64,000 bases of DNA from Puccinellia tenuiflora (lineage: Eukaryota > Streptophyta > Magnoliopsida > Poales > Poaceae): contig QRDG01000401.1 of NCBI GenBank assembly GCA_012064385.1, positions 227,174 to 291,173 on the forward strand, read 5' to 3'. The notes under the pieces were generated by a model, which saw only the letters and a program-made list of their open reading frames with translations, was not told where the DNA came from and ran no database searches. Positions within the stretch are counted from its first letter, which is position 1. The number at the start of each line of letters is the position of its first letter. The translations under genes and the position numbers were made by a program. Below are positions 46,535 through 57,581 of the stretch, piece after piece.

Positions 46535-46975
46535 CTTTGCCGTGCGGCCAAAATGCACGGCAAAAGACGAAATACGCACGGCAAAGCCTTTGCCGTGCAT
46601 AGGCGGACGGCAAAGGCCGCACGGCGAAGCCTGGCCCGGCAAAGGGTTCTTTGCCGTGCGCCGCTCCAAACACGCACGGCAAAGCCTTTGCCGTGCGGCG
46701 CAGCTCGTTGCTGTGCAAACGGCTTTGCCGTGCACTGTCACGCACTGCCGTGCAGAACCATTGCCGTGCGTCTCCCAGCGCCACGCACGGCAATACGCAA
46801 CCCTTTGCCGTGCGCCTTCCAGCCGCCACGCACGGCAAAAAGCGCACCCCGCACGGCAAAGCACTTCCCAGGCATACCCAGGCCAGCCCCTGGCATTTCC
46901 TTTGCCGTGCGTATGCGCACGGCAAAGTGACCAAATGGTTCTTTGCGTTGCGCATACGCACGGCAAAGGCCCTGG
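46535..46975. repeat. CACTA subterminal repeats, 3' side
   Basis: More than 20 copies of TTTGCCGTGC or its complement lie in both orientations. In En/Spm such motifs are the binding sites of the element's own DNA-binding protein. Frames here (up to 180 codons) are by-products of the repeat. Confidence 0.93.
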
Positions 46976-48134
46976 GGTTTTTCATTTTAATTCTGTTTCA
47001 GTGTTTAAACACAATTGAACACCAATATACCACACAAATAAATACACAATATAACATACAATCTGAGCAACACAACAACATCATCCAACATCATTCAACA
47101 TAATTCATCGAAGTGGAGTACATGAACATCAACATAAACATAGGATCATCATCTCTTTGCCCAACACAATAAAACACACAATTTGACCATTAGTAGAGTA
47201 CATGAACATCAATATAAACATAGGCCCTTAGCATCTCTTTGCATTAGATCAACATAGCATCAATATAAACATGATCATCATCTCCTTGCTCTTGTCCTTG
47301 TCCATCTCCTTGCCCTTCTACAAGATCAAAAAGAAAGATGAGATATCAACCTATATACTCTAATATTCTAATATTAGCATTCTAATTCAACAAGTGGCCC
47401 TTCATTCACTTATATAAGACATTATAATTCAATATACTCTAAAATTTCAACAAGTGGCTAAAATTTCAACAAGATGGCATCCTTTACAAACTAACAAGTG
47501 TGAGACAATAGAATGTAGAGGAACTAAAATTTCAACAAGATGGCATCCTTTACAAACTAACAAATTTCAACAAGTGGCTAAAATTTCATCTTAAGATGGC
47601 ATCAACATGGTAAACAATATTAAGAAGTAACATGGTAAACAATATTAACAAGCATTCTAATATTAGCAATCTACGGGAGAAGCAATCTATGATTCAACAA
47701 GTGGCATGGAATGGCTAAAATCTTCAACAAGATCAAAAAGAAAGGTCATGAGATATCAATCTTGCTTTCTATTTCATATACTCCATTTGTTCACTAATAT
47801 AAGACATTATAATTCTAATATTAGCATTCTAATTCATATGCTCCAAAATTTCAACAAGTGGCTAAAATTTTAACTATGTGATGGCATCCTTTACCAACTA
47901 AGCAATATAAGATGGCATCCTCCAACAAGTGATGAATGTAGAGGAACTAACCTTTATTGTAGCTAACTATGTGATGGTCCGGATCCATCTCCTTGTCCGG
48001 ATCCATCTCCTTGTCCACCATGTTCTACTAGGTGAAAAGAAAAATAATGAGATTGCTAAATTTCCAACAAGTGTGAGACAATAGAGTAAATTATGCAATT
48101 TTCAAGTTATTTTTGGTACAAGTGTGATGGCATT
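46976..48134. other. AT-rich non-coding interior of the CACTA element
   Basis: A/T-rich sequence with local duplications. One phrase (AAATTTCAACAAGATGGCAT) recurs about 67 bp apart near 47468 and 47526, and shorter versions follow to 47880. No gene was found. Confidence 0.6.
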
Positions 48135-50523
48135 CTACAACCTAGAAGTGCGTTGGTCACAAGTGTAGGAGAACTCACCTGCAAACTGCGTCAGGCTCCG
48201 GACGATGTTTGGATTGTTGAAGGTCATCTGAGGTGTCACCAGGCTCTCACCAGTCTGAGGTGCCTGGATGAGCTGCATGTTCGGTATCACCGGGCTCTGA
48301 CCGGTCTGTTGTTGCATCTGCATATGATGTTTGGGTTAGACAATAAGACAAGAGAAATATGATGGAGATATTAGGTTAACCACTTACCCACAGGAAGGCG
48401 AAAGGAGGAGTAGGAACCGTCCCCGGTGGAGAAGTCAGAAGGGTCTGGCTCGCAAACCAGTTCATCATCTGCTGTTGCTGCTGCATCTATGTCTGCAACT
48501 GCATCTGCAGCTGCTGGCTCGCTCTAAGCTGCTCCTCCAGCTGCTTCTGCCACTGCTCCGCCTCCTGCCGGGATCTCTCTTCCCTGGCTTCCATGTCCGT
48601 CTACGTTGTGTCGCCGTGATGTCATTAACATTGCAATGGAAAACATGTAAAGAAGCGTAGAGGACCTAGGAAGAACATACCCGTAACCGCTCGACAGCTA
48701 GATCCGAAGCTCGTGGCCGGGGCTCAACCCGAGGCTGGTCGCGAGTACGGCCTCTACGGACCTGACGTAGAGACGGCTCGGTCATTGGGTCGACGCACCC
48801 GTCACCAATCCAGAGTGAGCCATGCTTCTTGCCTTGTCCCGCAAGGATCGCAACCTCAACGTCAAAGTCCTCGGTGTATGGGTCGGAGGACTCGCCGCGC
48901 ACCTCCTTGAACTTCGATACGTACGCCTCACACTTGGTCTCGGCTTGCTCATTGACCCAAATGGACCCTGTCTGAGGATGCGGCGTCTTCCTGGTCTTCA
49001 TCTTTTTAATGAGGCCAAATAAATTTGGCTTCACTCCTGTCTTTTTTTCCTGCAAAAGAGAACATGTAATTAAGTGAAGTGGGAGTTAACAAAATATAAC
49101 GTGAACTCAAAGAACGAAGTAACCATTTGCTCACCTCTTCCTGCATGTGAAGGGAGAGGGGGATGCTTCCTTGGATATGTCATCCACCTCGCATCTCTGC
49201 CCGCTTCAGCTTGCCCTCCTCGTGCTTCACAAGGAACCGGGGGCATGTCCACCACATGACCATCGCCACATAGCACGCCCTGTCGTTGCCGACGTACTGA
49301 GGAGGGTTCTACATACACAAGATAGACCCATTATTACAGGAGAAACTACATGGCGATAAGGAAATCAATAACACAGAAATGCAAATACCTGCAGGTACTG
49401 CCACGGTGCCATGAGCGTATCCCGAGCGTCCTCCTTAGACATGTGGATTTTGCGGTCGGCGTGCCAGTTGCGGACGCACTGAACACGTGCCTCGTAGTGC
49501 ATGCCAGTCACCCTCCTCTTGCAAATCTCGTGTAAGATGAAGTCGCACGCACGCTCCTCACCCTCAGCCCTCTTGAAGTATTGCTGCAACCATGCACATA
49601 GGTAAAACAAGGGGCATTAGTGCAACTATTGTCCACCAACGAGTGTTTGAATGCTAAAAAGTCAAAAGCCACGTACCTAGAAATGGTGTACAACCACCTC
49701 CTGCATGTTCTCGTGGCTGCCGTGAGGATCTGGCGCGTAGCTGTAGTGCTTCCAACTCCAAGCTACGTCGCGGCCACCGGTGGGGAGATTGACAAGCCCA
49801 GGAAAATACTTGCGAAGTAGTCCTCCAATGATGTTCGAGTAGGCACGTGACGGCTTCTTCAGCGGGTCACCATACACGAATGACCTGCACAATTAAATGC
49901 CAAAATCAGTACGTATGTGATAAGAAATTCGATAATGATGAAATTTCGATAATGGAATGCCAAAATCAGCATTTTACCTCTTTCCACCGGGCGCGAGAAC
50001 ACAGTCGCTATAGGACCAAGTCTTTAGGTGGGGGAGTGTCATTTTCCCACGCTGATACGGCCCCTTCTCACGTGGCCGCAACCTCTCCTCGGGAGCAACG
50101 TACTCCTCCTCCGGCGGGTCCCAAGCTAGGGATGGGTCAGGTTCAAACGGTAACCCCCCCAGCCCCTCATCCTCCTCCTCCGAGAGGTCCTCCTCGTCCT
50201 CCTCCACGCCCTCTCCACCTGAGTGCTGGGAGGCCTCCCACCTCCGAGATCCGCGTCCTCCCCACCCGAGTGCTGGGAGGCCTCCCCACCTCCGAGATCC
50301 GCGTCGTCCACATCATCCTCAGCTAGGGGAGGGCTAGGAGAAGGGCTACGAGGAGGTTCCGCGTCGCATTCTTCCTACGTGCTCGACGAGGGGGGCTAGG
50401 AGAAGCAGCGGGAGGAGTTTCTTCCCGCGTCGCATTCTTCCTACGGGAACCACTCGGCTTGGTCACAAGCTCAGTCAAGTTCTTGACCTTTTGCCGAACG
50501 GCCTTGCCTACTCCTCTTGGCAT
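48135..50523 (-). pseudogene. Second En/Spm-type protein (ORF2) of the CACTA element
   Basis: The start is at the ATG of MPRGVGKAVRQKVKN near 50523. Exon-like blocks follow: an acidic part (50207-49974), 49886-49677 (KKPSRAYSNIIGGLLRKYFP), 49584-49390 (YEARVQCVRNWHADRKIHMS), 49313-49130, 49055-48680 (KKTGVKPNLFGLIKKMKTRK) and a Gln-rich coiled coil to about 48135. The middle blocks match the plant Ptta/En/Spm transposase family, which binds subterminal repeats in En/Spm. A TGA near 49170 lies inside one block. Exon borders are approximate. Confidence 0.8.
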
Positions 50524-50797
50524 GTTTGTATCACCTGCAAACACAATGAAAAGAGTGGTTTATTAGTACGCAATGTCAACAGATGAATATTTGTAAAGCA
50601 ACAAAGATATAAATACATGAATATTTGTGAAAGCAACAATAATGCAAATAGATGAACATTAGTAAAAGCAACAATAATTAAAATAGCAAAGAGTTCTCAC
50701 AAACATAGCACAGAGTTCTTACAGATACACCAGCTCGACTATCACTATTACATAGAGTTATTACTACATAATCATCTACTACATAGAGTTATTACAA

Positions 50798-53700
50798 TCA
50801 GTAGCCTATGTCGACATCGGTAATTGGATCACATGTTTCGTCATCGCCATCAGGCTCGGCGAACCAATAATCATCAATGAAACCAGCTGGAGGTTGTCCA
50901 GGATAGAGGTCAACGCCTGCTTTGAACGCCTCGAGCAAACTCAGGTCTTCCTTGTCACAAACATCTTCCTCTATGCCCTCATCTTCTTCTTGTTCAACCT
51001 CTACGACCATGTCATCAAAGGCCGGCAAGTCGATGGTGAAATGACCGGGGAGCCCTTCTTCCTGATAAAACTCGACATTCTGTGTTGAGGGGTCTACGCG
51101 GCGGTAATCGTCCTTGTTTGGCAGGGGCGGCCTAATGCGTGAAGGTACCATCATCACAACATCCCATCCCTGTAGACGTTTTGCCGGGTTTTTGCACGGG
51201 TACGGGAGATAGAATACTTGGAAGGCCTGGGTAGCCAAAATGTACACATCCTCTCCCTTATAAACAGAGCTTCTTTCAACTTCGACCAATCCAATTTCAG
51301 GATCCCGTCTCACCCGACGTGGGTCGAACCAATGGCATTTGAATACGACGGGATTTAGCCCTTTATGAAACCCGTAATTCAGCTCGTACATACCCTTGAC
51401 TCTTCCATAGTAATGGAGTCCATCATCACCTTGACACACCAACCCGCTATTTATTGTCTTCGTGTTGGGACGGCTTGTTGTGTATTCATGGGTCTGGAAG
51501 CGATACCCGTTCACGTCATAAGAATTGAACGTGTCGACGGAATGGTTAAAGCCCCTAGCAATTTTTCTTAGCTTGGGCTTCATCTCTTTGTCAGTTCTTG
51601 CCTATAAGTTTAGCACGAGAAGCTTAGAACGAGAAATGACCGATAAATGTCGGCAGTGCAAGCAAATTTGGATAGAATAGTACCAAACCACAGAACCAGC
51701 TACTGAAACCGAGACCGCCGCCCTTTTCGAAAATATGTTTGGATTCTTTCGGGGTAGGCTCCCTTTGGTACTTCCAATATTTAGCCGTGAATGTTCTATA
51801 CCAATGAAAAGAGGAAGAGTTAGCCACGAACATACGAGTGAATATTTGCGAATAACTAAATGGTTAGCACTTACTGGATGTATGGCTTCACTTCCACCAT
51901 GGTGTTCAAGACATACGAGTGGATCAAGGTCCGCTCATGTATATTCGTCTTGTACGTCTTCAGACCACTTGACTTGCCACCAAGCCCTATGAAGATGCTG
52001 AGCTTGGGTACATCTTCAGTGTTGGCGGCATTATATCGGAGGACTGGGTTGTGCTTTGTGGGAATGTTCGTATCATAGTGCTTAGTGGTGAAGTTCGCCA
52101 CCTCCATGTTAAGGACTGCCTCGGCTATGGATGCTTCGATCTTGCATTTATTGCCTGTCATTTTACAAAGCCTTTGTGTTTCTCTCTCGGGCGGATACTG
52201 CCAACGACCCCAATTTGGCCCCCCCCTTTAAACACTCGTCCGCGAGGTGCAAGATCATATGTTGCATCGTATTAAAGAACCCTGGAGGAAAGGTCCTCTC
52301 AAGATCGCAAAGCAACTTGGGTGCATCTTTATCTAGCTTCTCAATCACTTGTGTGTCTAACTCCTTAGCACAAATCTGGCGGAAGAAAAAGCTCAACCTC
52401 GACAGCACTCGCCAAATCTGCTCAGGGACATAGCCTCGAATCATCACCGGCATTATCCGCTCAAGCCATACGTGGTAGTCATGACTCTTGAGTCCTTGTA
52501 CTCGCAACGTTTCCATGTTCACACCCCTCATCCAGTTGGCTGCGAACCCATCAGGGAAAAACAAACAGTGCTTCATCCAATGGAAGACCTCCCTTTTTTG
52601 GGCCTTTGTGAGGGAGAACGGAGCTTGTCACTTAGTCCACGTTTTTTTGGCGCCATGAGGTGGCTGCATGTTCAACTTTGGTCTATCACACAATTTTTCT
52701 TGATCAAGTCGAGCCTTTATGTTATCCTTCGTCTTCTCAGTGTCCATGATGGTGCTCCAACATGCATCACTGATATTCTTCTCGGTGTGCATTGTATCAA
52801 TGTTATGCGGGAGCTCGAGATCCTCAAAGTAAGGGAGCTTCCATAAGCACGGCTTGTGGGTCCATTGGTGTGTCTCCCCATATCCCAAGAAACCATTCCC
52901 ATCGGGCTTAGGCTGGAGAGCTTCTAACTCGGCCTTGATTTCCTTTCCGGTCTTCGGAATTGGCCTCGGGTCATGGACAACACAGCCTTTCTTGAAACTC
53001 TTTACATCACTCCTGTACTGATGATTCTGCTCAAGGAACTGTCGAGCTTCATCAAAGCAGGAATACTTGCCTCCCTTGTCCAGCCAGAAGAAAAGCACAG
53101 CCTGCCTGCACACTGGGCAAGGCCACTTCCCATGTGTATCATCTTGTTAGTGTATCTGTTTCCTTCTACGGCCCACCTCATCTGCTGGGCAGTATCCTCG
53201 GTCATGAAGAGCCGCTGGATCCTCGGCAGGACTGGAAGATACCAGAGGATATTCTTGGCAATCGTGGTCTGCCTCTTCTGACCATCACCATTGGTGTCAA
53301 CCTCAAAGTACCTAGAGGATTTGCATTTGATGCAATATTTTGTGTCAGCATGCTCCCCTCTGAATAGCATGCATCCTTTTGGACAAGAGTGTATCTGCTG
53401 AGATGACATCTTAAGGTCACTAAGCAATTTGGTCGAATAGTAAAAGTTTTGCGGCAAGAGGTGCCCTTTCGGCAGAATGCTGCCAATGACGACCAGAAGC
53501 TCATCAAACCCATCTCTGCACAAGTTCCTGCGGCACTTGAAGGCCATAAGGCGGGCTATAGCATCTAGTTGGGTAACATCTGTATTTTCGTGTAGGGGTT
53601 TCTACGAAGCAAACAAAGCCTCATAATACTGCCTTGTGTTTTCCTCCGGCTCCTCACGTGTCTCTGCATCCTGAGATGTCTCCGCCTCTACATGAGGGCT

Positions 53701-54063
53701 TTCAGGCACATTAGCATTAGCCAAGTTTTCTAAGCACCTATCAAACCCAGTATCATATTCTCCCCTAGGATGAATCTGCCGAATCTGCCGCACCTCCTTC
53801 CTAGCACGTTTTTTGGCCTTTTCTCCATGGAAAGTCCAAATCTTGTAGGACGGTGTGAACCCAAACTTGAGCAGGTGACTACTCAGAGTTTCCTTGTCCT
53901 GTGGCTTTTCATTATCGCACTTACTACAAGGGCAGAAAACTGTTCTGGGTTTGCTACGGATGTCAAACGCACTGTTCACGAACTGCTCTGTCTTTTCTAG
54001 CCATTCATCGGTATAGTTCCACGGACTGATTCTGCCATCGTACATCCAGTCACGATTATCCAT
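50798..54063 (-). pseudogene. TNP2 transposase of the CACTA element, catalytic core missing
   Basis: The N-terminal transposase-associated domain (54063-53700) has NRDWMYDGRISPWNYTDEW and a Cys cluster (CPCSKC). An in-frame TAG at 53602-53604 follows. The TNP2 domain begins (CRDGFDELL, SCPKGCMLFRGE) and runs to about 53145. There the sequence jumps, with a frame change, to the distal part marked by CPVCRQAV. The stretch usually lying between, which carries the catalytic acidic residues, is absent by comparison with the family. Distal TNP2 (53100-52628), the DUF4218-like region (52576-52160) and the DUF4216-like region (51583-50798, YEYTTSRPN-type motif HEYTTSRPN) follow. The element could move only with help from another copy. 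Confidence 0.85.
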
Positions 54064-54184
54064 CCTTTATTCAGCACCAAAACAGACAAACATAGCATTT
54101 ATATAAATAGGAATTAAATGCATCATAGTTTAATTTTTTTAACGCATGCATCAACCTACATCTCTACTAGGTGGGCTCCTAGCA

Positions 54185-54395
54185 GCCGCCGGATCCGTAG
54201 ATTGAGTACGTCCTCCCTGCTCTACCCCGACCCGAGACAGAATTTTGGCAGCACCTCCCCGCTGTTCTCCCGATACACGTCTCGGCAAAAAGCCGAGAGG
54301 GATGTGCATCCGGAGAACAACGGGGAGGCGCTGCCAAAATCCTGTCTCGGATCGAGGTAGAGCGGGGAGAACGTACCCAACTACGCATCCGCCGG
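54185..54395. repeat. 211-bp fold-back (inverted repeat) in the TNP2 leader
   Basis: The arms 54185-54286 and 54292-54395 are inverted copies of about 100 bp with a 5-nt A loop (TCTCGGC-AAAAA-GCCGAGA at the centre). Matching blocks include GCCGCCGGAT, GAGTACGT, GCTCTACC, CGAGACAG, TTTTGGCAGC and CCTCCCCG. By eye the arms agree at most positions. It lies just upstream of the TNP2 start on the transcribed strand. Confidence 0.92.
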
Positions 54396-54692
54396 CTTTC
54401 CCGATAAATGTCGTAAGAGTTACGGTTCATAATATGCGAGACCACTAATGCATATTTATCCGCGTAACCCTTACAACCGGGAAGTGACGCCTAGGTAACG
54501 TGACATACTTGGTGATCTAGACACAAAAATAAAACCTAGGTACATAGGCGCAAGATTTTTACCCTAGAAGCGTGAGCGAAACGGTGAAGTAGATCCGGGA
54601 CTCCCCGTCAAACACCCCCGCGACGCCGCCCCCCGTGTCCACCTCAAAGCATCGCCTGCACAGCGAGAAATTGAATTAGTATACTAACTAAA

Positions 54693-54720
54693 CTAGCACA
54701 ATACCCGTGCGTTGCTACGG
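54693..54720 (-). mobile_element. Possible Helitron 3' end
   Basis: On the minus strand a GC hairpin (CCGTAGCAACGCACGG) is followed after 8 nt by CTAG and then T, the form of a Helitron 3' terminus. If real, the element extends rightward from 54693. No TC...-type 5' end was found, so its other border is unknown. Confidence 0.4.
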
Positions 54721-55313
54721 ATAAATTAGTCTGCTGTTCCCAGAATTCAACATATAGATTAGCCATCTTTCGAACATAATCACATCTAAAGCACACATAG
54801 GTACTCTGAATGATACTATCCACTATCCGGGAAGCACCCCTACGCTGTCCCTTTACTAATAAATTCATAATTAGAGCTAGAAAGCTCTAAGTCAAAGAAA
54901 GTGATATGGCTATGGATTCATATGGATAACCTCTACACATAACTCTATTCGAACTCAAAATATAGAGCTACGAAGGTCACACCAAGCAAATACTAAACTG
55001 CTGCTTCCAGATTTCAGCATAACGAGTAGCTGCCTTTGACAACTCATGATAATTTGAATACTCACGGAAGTTAAGTAAATAAAATTGATTTATGTACTAG
55101 AAGGTACCAGGTAGCTATTTCCCTGTAGAAAACCATTTTATCCACCCTCAAGGATCATTAAAAGATATGGGCAAAAGCTATGAAAATACTGTTTTGCAAA
55201 AACAGTACAGCAACTTGCTTTCACTGCTGCGACTAAAGGGCTGAACCAATTTGAGCGAATGACCACTCAAAACGATCACAGGAACAAAGCCTACGAAACA
55301 CTCCGACCAAGCA
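54721..55313. other. AT-rich stretch without gene
   Basis: This stretch lies inside the CACTA element, possibly the body of a degenerate Helitron. I see no coding region and no repeat. Confidence 0.45.
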
Positions 55314-55454
55314 TCATCTAATTTTGCCATCTAGATACTCGAAATTGAGGATCTTCACCGCTGTATGCCCAGGAACAGCACCACCAATGAATTTTCTTCC
55401 CAAATCCCTCATGGATCTTCTACTCCCCTGCCCTAGGAACCTAAGAATCACCAT
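55314..55454 (-). other. Short open frame, possible captured exon
   Basis: A 46-codon frame from the ATG at 55454 to a TGA at 55314-55316 has balanced, protein-like composition (for example RDLGRKFIGGAVPGHTAV) in a region otherwise non-coding. I do not recognise it. It could be a gene fragment picked up by the CACTA element or by the possible Helitron, or chance. Confidence 0.3.
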
Positions 55455-55559
55455 CTACAGCACAAGAGAGGTCATAGAGGGTGGGGGACTCACACTTGGG
55501 CTTGACCACAAGGAATCCGGCAGGGGAATGATGGAGAGGTCTTCCCTTCTTCTTCTTCT

Positions 55560-55920
55560 TCCTTGGCGGGGGGACAAGGGCGGGGCGGCCGGTCGGCGGC
55601 GCGTGGATGCGCCCGGTCGGCGGGGGAGCTCGGCGGAGGTGCGGATGCGTCCGGTCGGCGGGGGAGCTCGGCGGGGCGGCCGGTCGGCGGCGCGTGGATG
55701 CGTGGGAGGCGGGGGAGCTCGGCGGGGCAGGTGGGCGGGCGGAGCTCCGACGTGCGGGGGGGAGAGAGCCGGCGGCGGCGCGTGCGGGAGGGGGGGGAGA
55801 GAGCCGGCGGCGGCGCGTGTGGGGGGGGGGGGGGAGAGAGCCGGCGGCCTTGGGTTTCGGCCGCGTGTGTGTGGTGTGTCTCGTGCGGCGCGTGCCTCCC
55901 GGTCGAAACGGTAGGGTTTC
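55560..55920. repeat. GC-rich tandem repeats in the CACTA element
   Basis: A block around GGGGGAGCTCGGCGG and GGCCGGTCGGCGGCGCGTGG is duplicated about 90 bp apart (near 55590 and 55680). GAGAGAGCCGGCGGC units recur near 55765, 55797 and 55835, next to a G run at 55815. Glycine/arginine-rich frames on both strands are by-products. Confidence 0.8.
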
Positions 55921-55922
55921 GG

Positions 55923-55972
55923 CCGTTTGCCGTGCGGGCTGGCTTTGCCGTGCGCACACGCACGGCAAAGGG
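55923..55972. repeat. CACTA subterminal repeats, 5' side
   Basis: Four copies of TTTGCCGTGC or its complement in 50 bp show that the 5' subterminal region starts here. It is followed by A/T-rich sequence up to the Copia insertion. Confidence 0.8.
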
Positions 55973-56400
55973 AGGCAATTTTTTATATTTAAAATATTTA
56001 ATTATGTACTTATATATCATACTCATAATACTTATATATTTAAATGGAGACCCACTGTGCTGCTATAGTCTCATAATCATCATTTCCATACTTTCTCCAG
56101 CTGCATGCATTGTGGAAAGGCCTTTCATCAAGTTCGCCCATCCTTTTGATACCGATAGCTGTCTGCCCGCTTAGTATGTCCTCCAAGCCCTGCGCATCGT
56201 GACAATAAGTAAGATAGCCTAGTCATCAACACCAACTGAAAGAACATTTCCTAACCCCTATGTGTTTTGTGTGTTAGTTAACAACACTAATGACTATCTA
56301 ATGTGATGCTAAGTGGTGCAGGTTGTGACATAATTTTTACCCATAGCATCTTGCACCAAAAAGTGAAGAAAGGGCAAGGTTTTGGTTGCTGCAGGAAATT

Positions 56401-56780
56401 CCTGGCCGGAGTTTCCGGCCTCCCAGGCCGGAGTCTCCGGCCCCCTCGTTTTCCTGCTCTCTGGCCGAAGTGTGGGGAGCTACTGGACACCCCTCCGGAG
56501 GAACACCGGAGGAAGCCCGGAGTCTCCGGGAGGCCGGAGTATCCGGTCCTTGGTGGCCGGAGTCTCCGGCCTGCTCAGCATCGTCGACAACTCTCCGCCC
56601 GGGTGCGGAGTATCCGGCTCACGCCGGAGTCTCCGGCCCTCCAGGCCGGAGTCTCCGGCCCTTCGATCACGAGAGCAAGTGTGGGGAGCTACTGGAGCCT
56701 GCCCGGAGGGACCCCGGAAGGAAACCGGAGTCTCCGGTCAAGGCCGGAGTCTCCGGCCCTCCTAGGCCGGAGTCTCCGGG
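56401..56780 (+). repeat. CCGGAGTCTCCGG palindromic array in the Copia LTR
   Basis: At least eight units of GGCCGGAGTCTCCGGCC and variants are spread over 380 bp. The core is an odd-length palindrome. A longer phrase including TGTGGGGAGCTACTGGA recurs at about 56471 and 56681, so part of the array is a 210-bp duplication. Confidence 0.93.
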
Positions 56781-56793
56781 TTAAGTGGATCCA

Positions 56794-56825
56794 AACGGCT
56801 AGTTTTTGCAGAGGGGTATAAATAC
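56794..56825 (+). promoter_or_regulatory. Core promoter of the Copia LTR
   Basis: AACGGCTAGTTTTTG is followed by GGGGTATAAATACCCC, a TATA box within a perfect inverted repeat. The match to 34873-34907 marks this as a conserved promoter module. Confidence 0.78.
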
Positions 56826-57532
56826 CCCTCCACCTACCTCAAGACAGCCAGCTCGTCCAGCATTTATGAACCCTAGTTTTTGAGAGCTCAAAATCACGAT
56901 TTCTCCCAACTCCTCCGTCCAAACGCGTTGATCTTCGGAGGATTGAAGGAGAAGACCCGGATCTACATCTTCACCAAGCCGTTCTTCATTTCCCCCTCGT
57001 TCTCTCGAGGATTCTTGTTTCTAGGGTTAGCTTTGTGTTACCCTAGATTCTTGTGCTCACTTGTTGTTGTAATTGTAACAGAGTTGTTGATTTGGGAGCC
57101 CCCAATTAAGTTGTGGGTGTGTGCCCCAAGAACGTTGTAAGGGCTCCGGATTCCGCCTTGAAGGACTCCGATAGTGGAAGGTGAACTAGGCCTTTGTGGC
57201 GAGGTTCATCGGAGAATAGGGTGAGGCCTTTGTGGCGTTGAGTAGGCCTTCGTGGCGAGCTCACACCCCTCCAACGAGACGTACTCCCTTAACAAGGAGG
57301 AACTCGGGAATACACCCTTGTCTCCGCGTGCTTCCTCTCTCGGTTATCTCTTACCTTTACTTGTTTCGTTAATTACCTAGTTGTTTAGTTTGCTTGTCAT
57401 ATAGATAAATTCACCGTAGTTGCATATCTAGAGAATTTATCTTTTGTGTCAAGCCTAAATTGAAAAAGAATTAAAAATTGGGTAGCACCTATTCACCCCC
57501 CCCTCTAGGTGCTCATACGATCCCCTTTCAAT

Positions 57533-57545
57533 TGGTATCAGAGCC
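57533..57545 (+). promoter_or_regulatory. Primer-binding site of the Copia element
   Basis: TGGTATCAGAGCC, the initiator tRNA-Met site, starts 2 nt after the LTR. Confidence 0.92.
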
Positions 57546-57581
57546 TTGTCTCTATATCTAGGCTTCACCGCCTAAGAGAGT

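Larger units (their letters stand above)
46517..56236 (-). mobile_element. CACTA (En/Spm) transposon, interrupted by a Copia element
   Basis: The 3' terminus begins at 46517 with CACTACGGGAGACACTGG and is followed by dense GCACGGCAAA/TTTGCCGTGC repeats to 46975. Two transposon genes on the minus strand follow, ORF2 (48135-50523) and TNP2 (50798-54063). GCACGGCAAA repeats reappear at 55923-55972. No second CACTA terminus is seen before 56237, where a Copia element begins. The 5' end should lie beyond the Copia, outside the window. It belongs to the same repeat family as the fragment at 1014-1360 but is a separate copy. Confidence 0.9.
56237..57530 (+). repeat. 5' LTR of the Copia element, 1294 bp
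   Basis: It starts TGAAAGAACATTTCC and ends ATCCCCTTTCA just before the primer site. The 3' partner LTR is not in the window, so the start is inferred from the TG...CA ends shared with the solo LTR at 33408. Confidence 0.8.

Noticed and set aside
46443..47018. Frames up to 180 codons at the CACTA end.
   Set aside because: Products of dense subterminal repeats.
55324..55968. GC-rich frames of up to 203 codons on both strands.
   Set aside because: Low-complexity Gly/Arg or Pro/Arg sequence from tandem repeats in the CACTA element; all frames are open because of composition.
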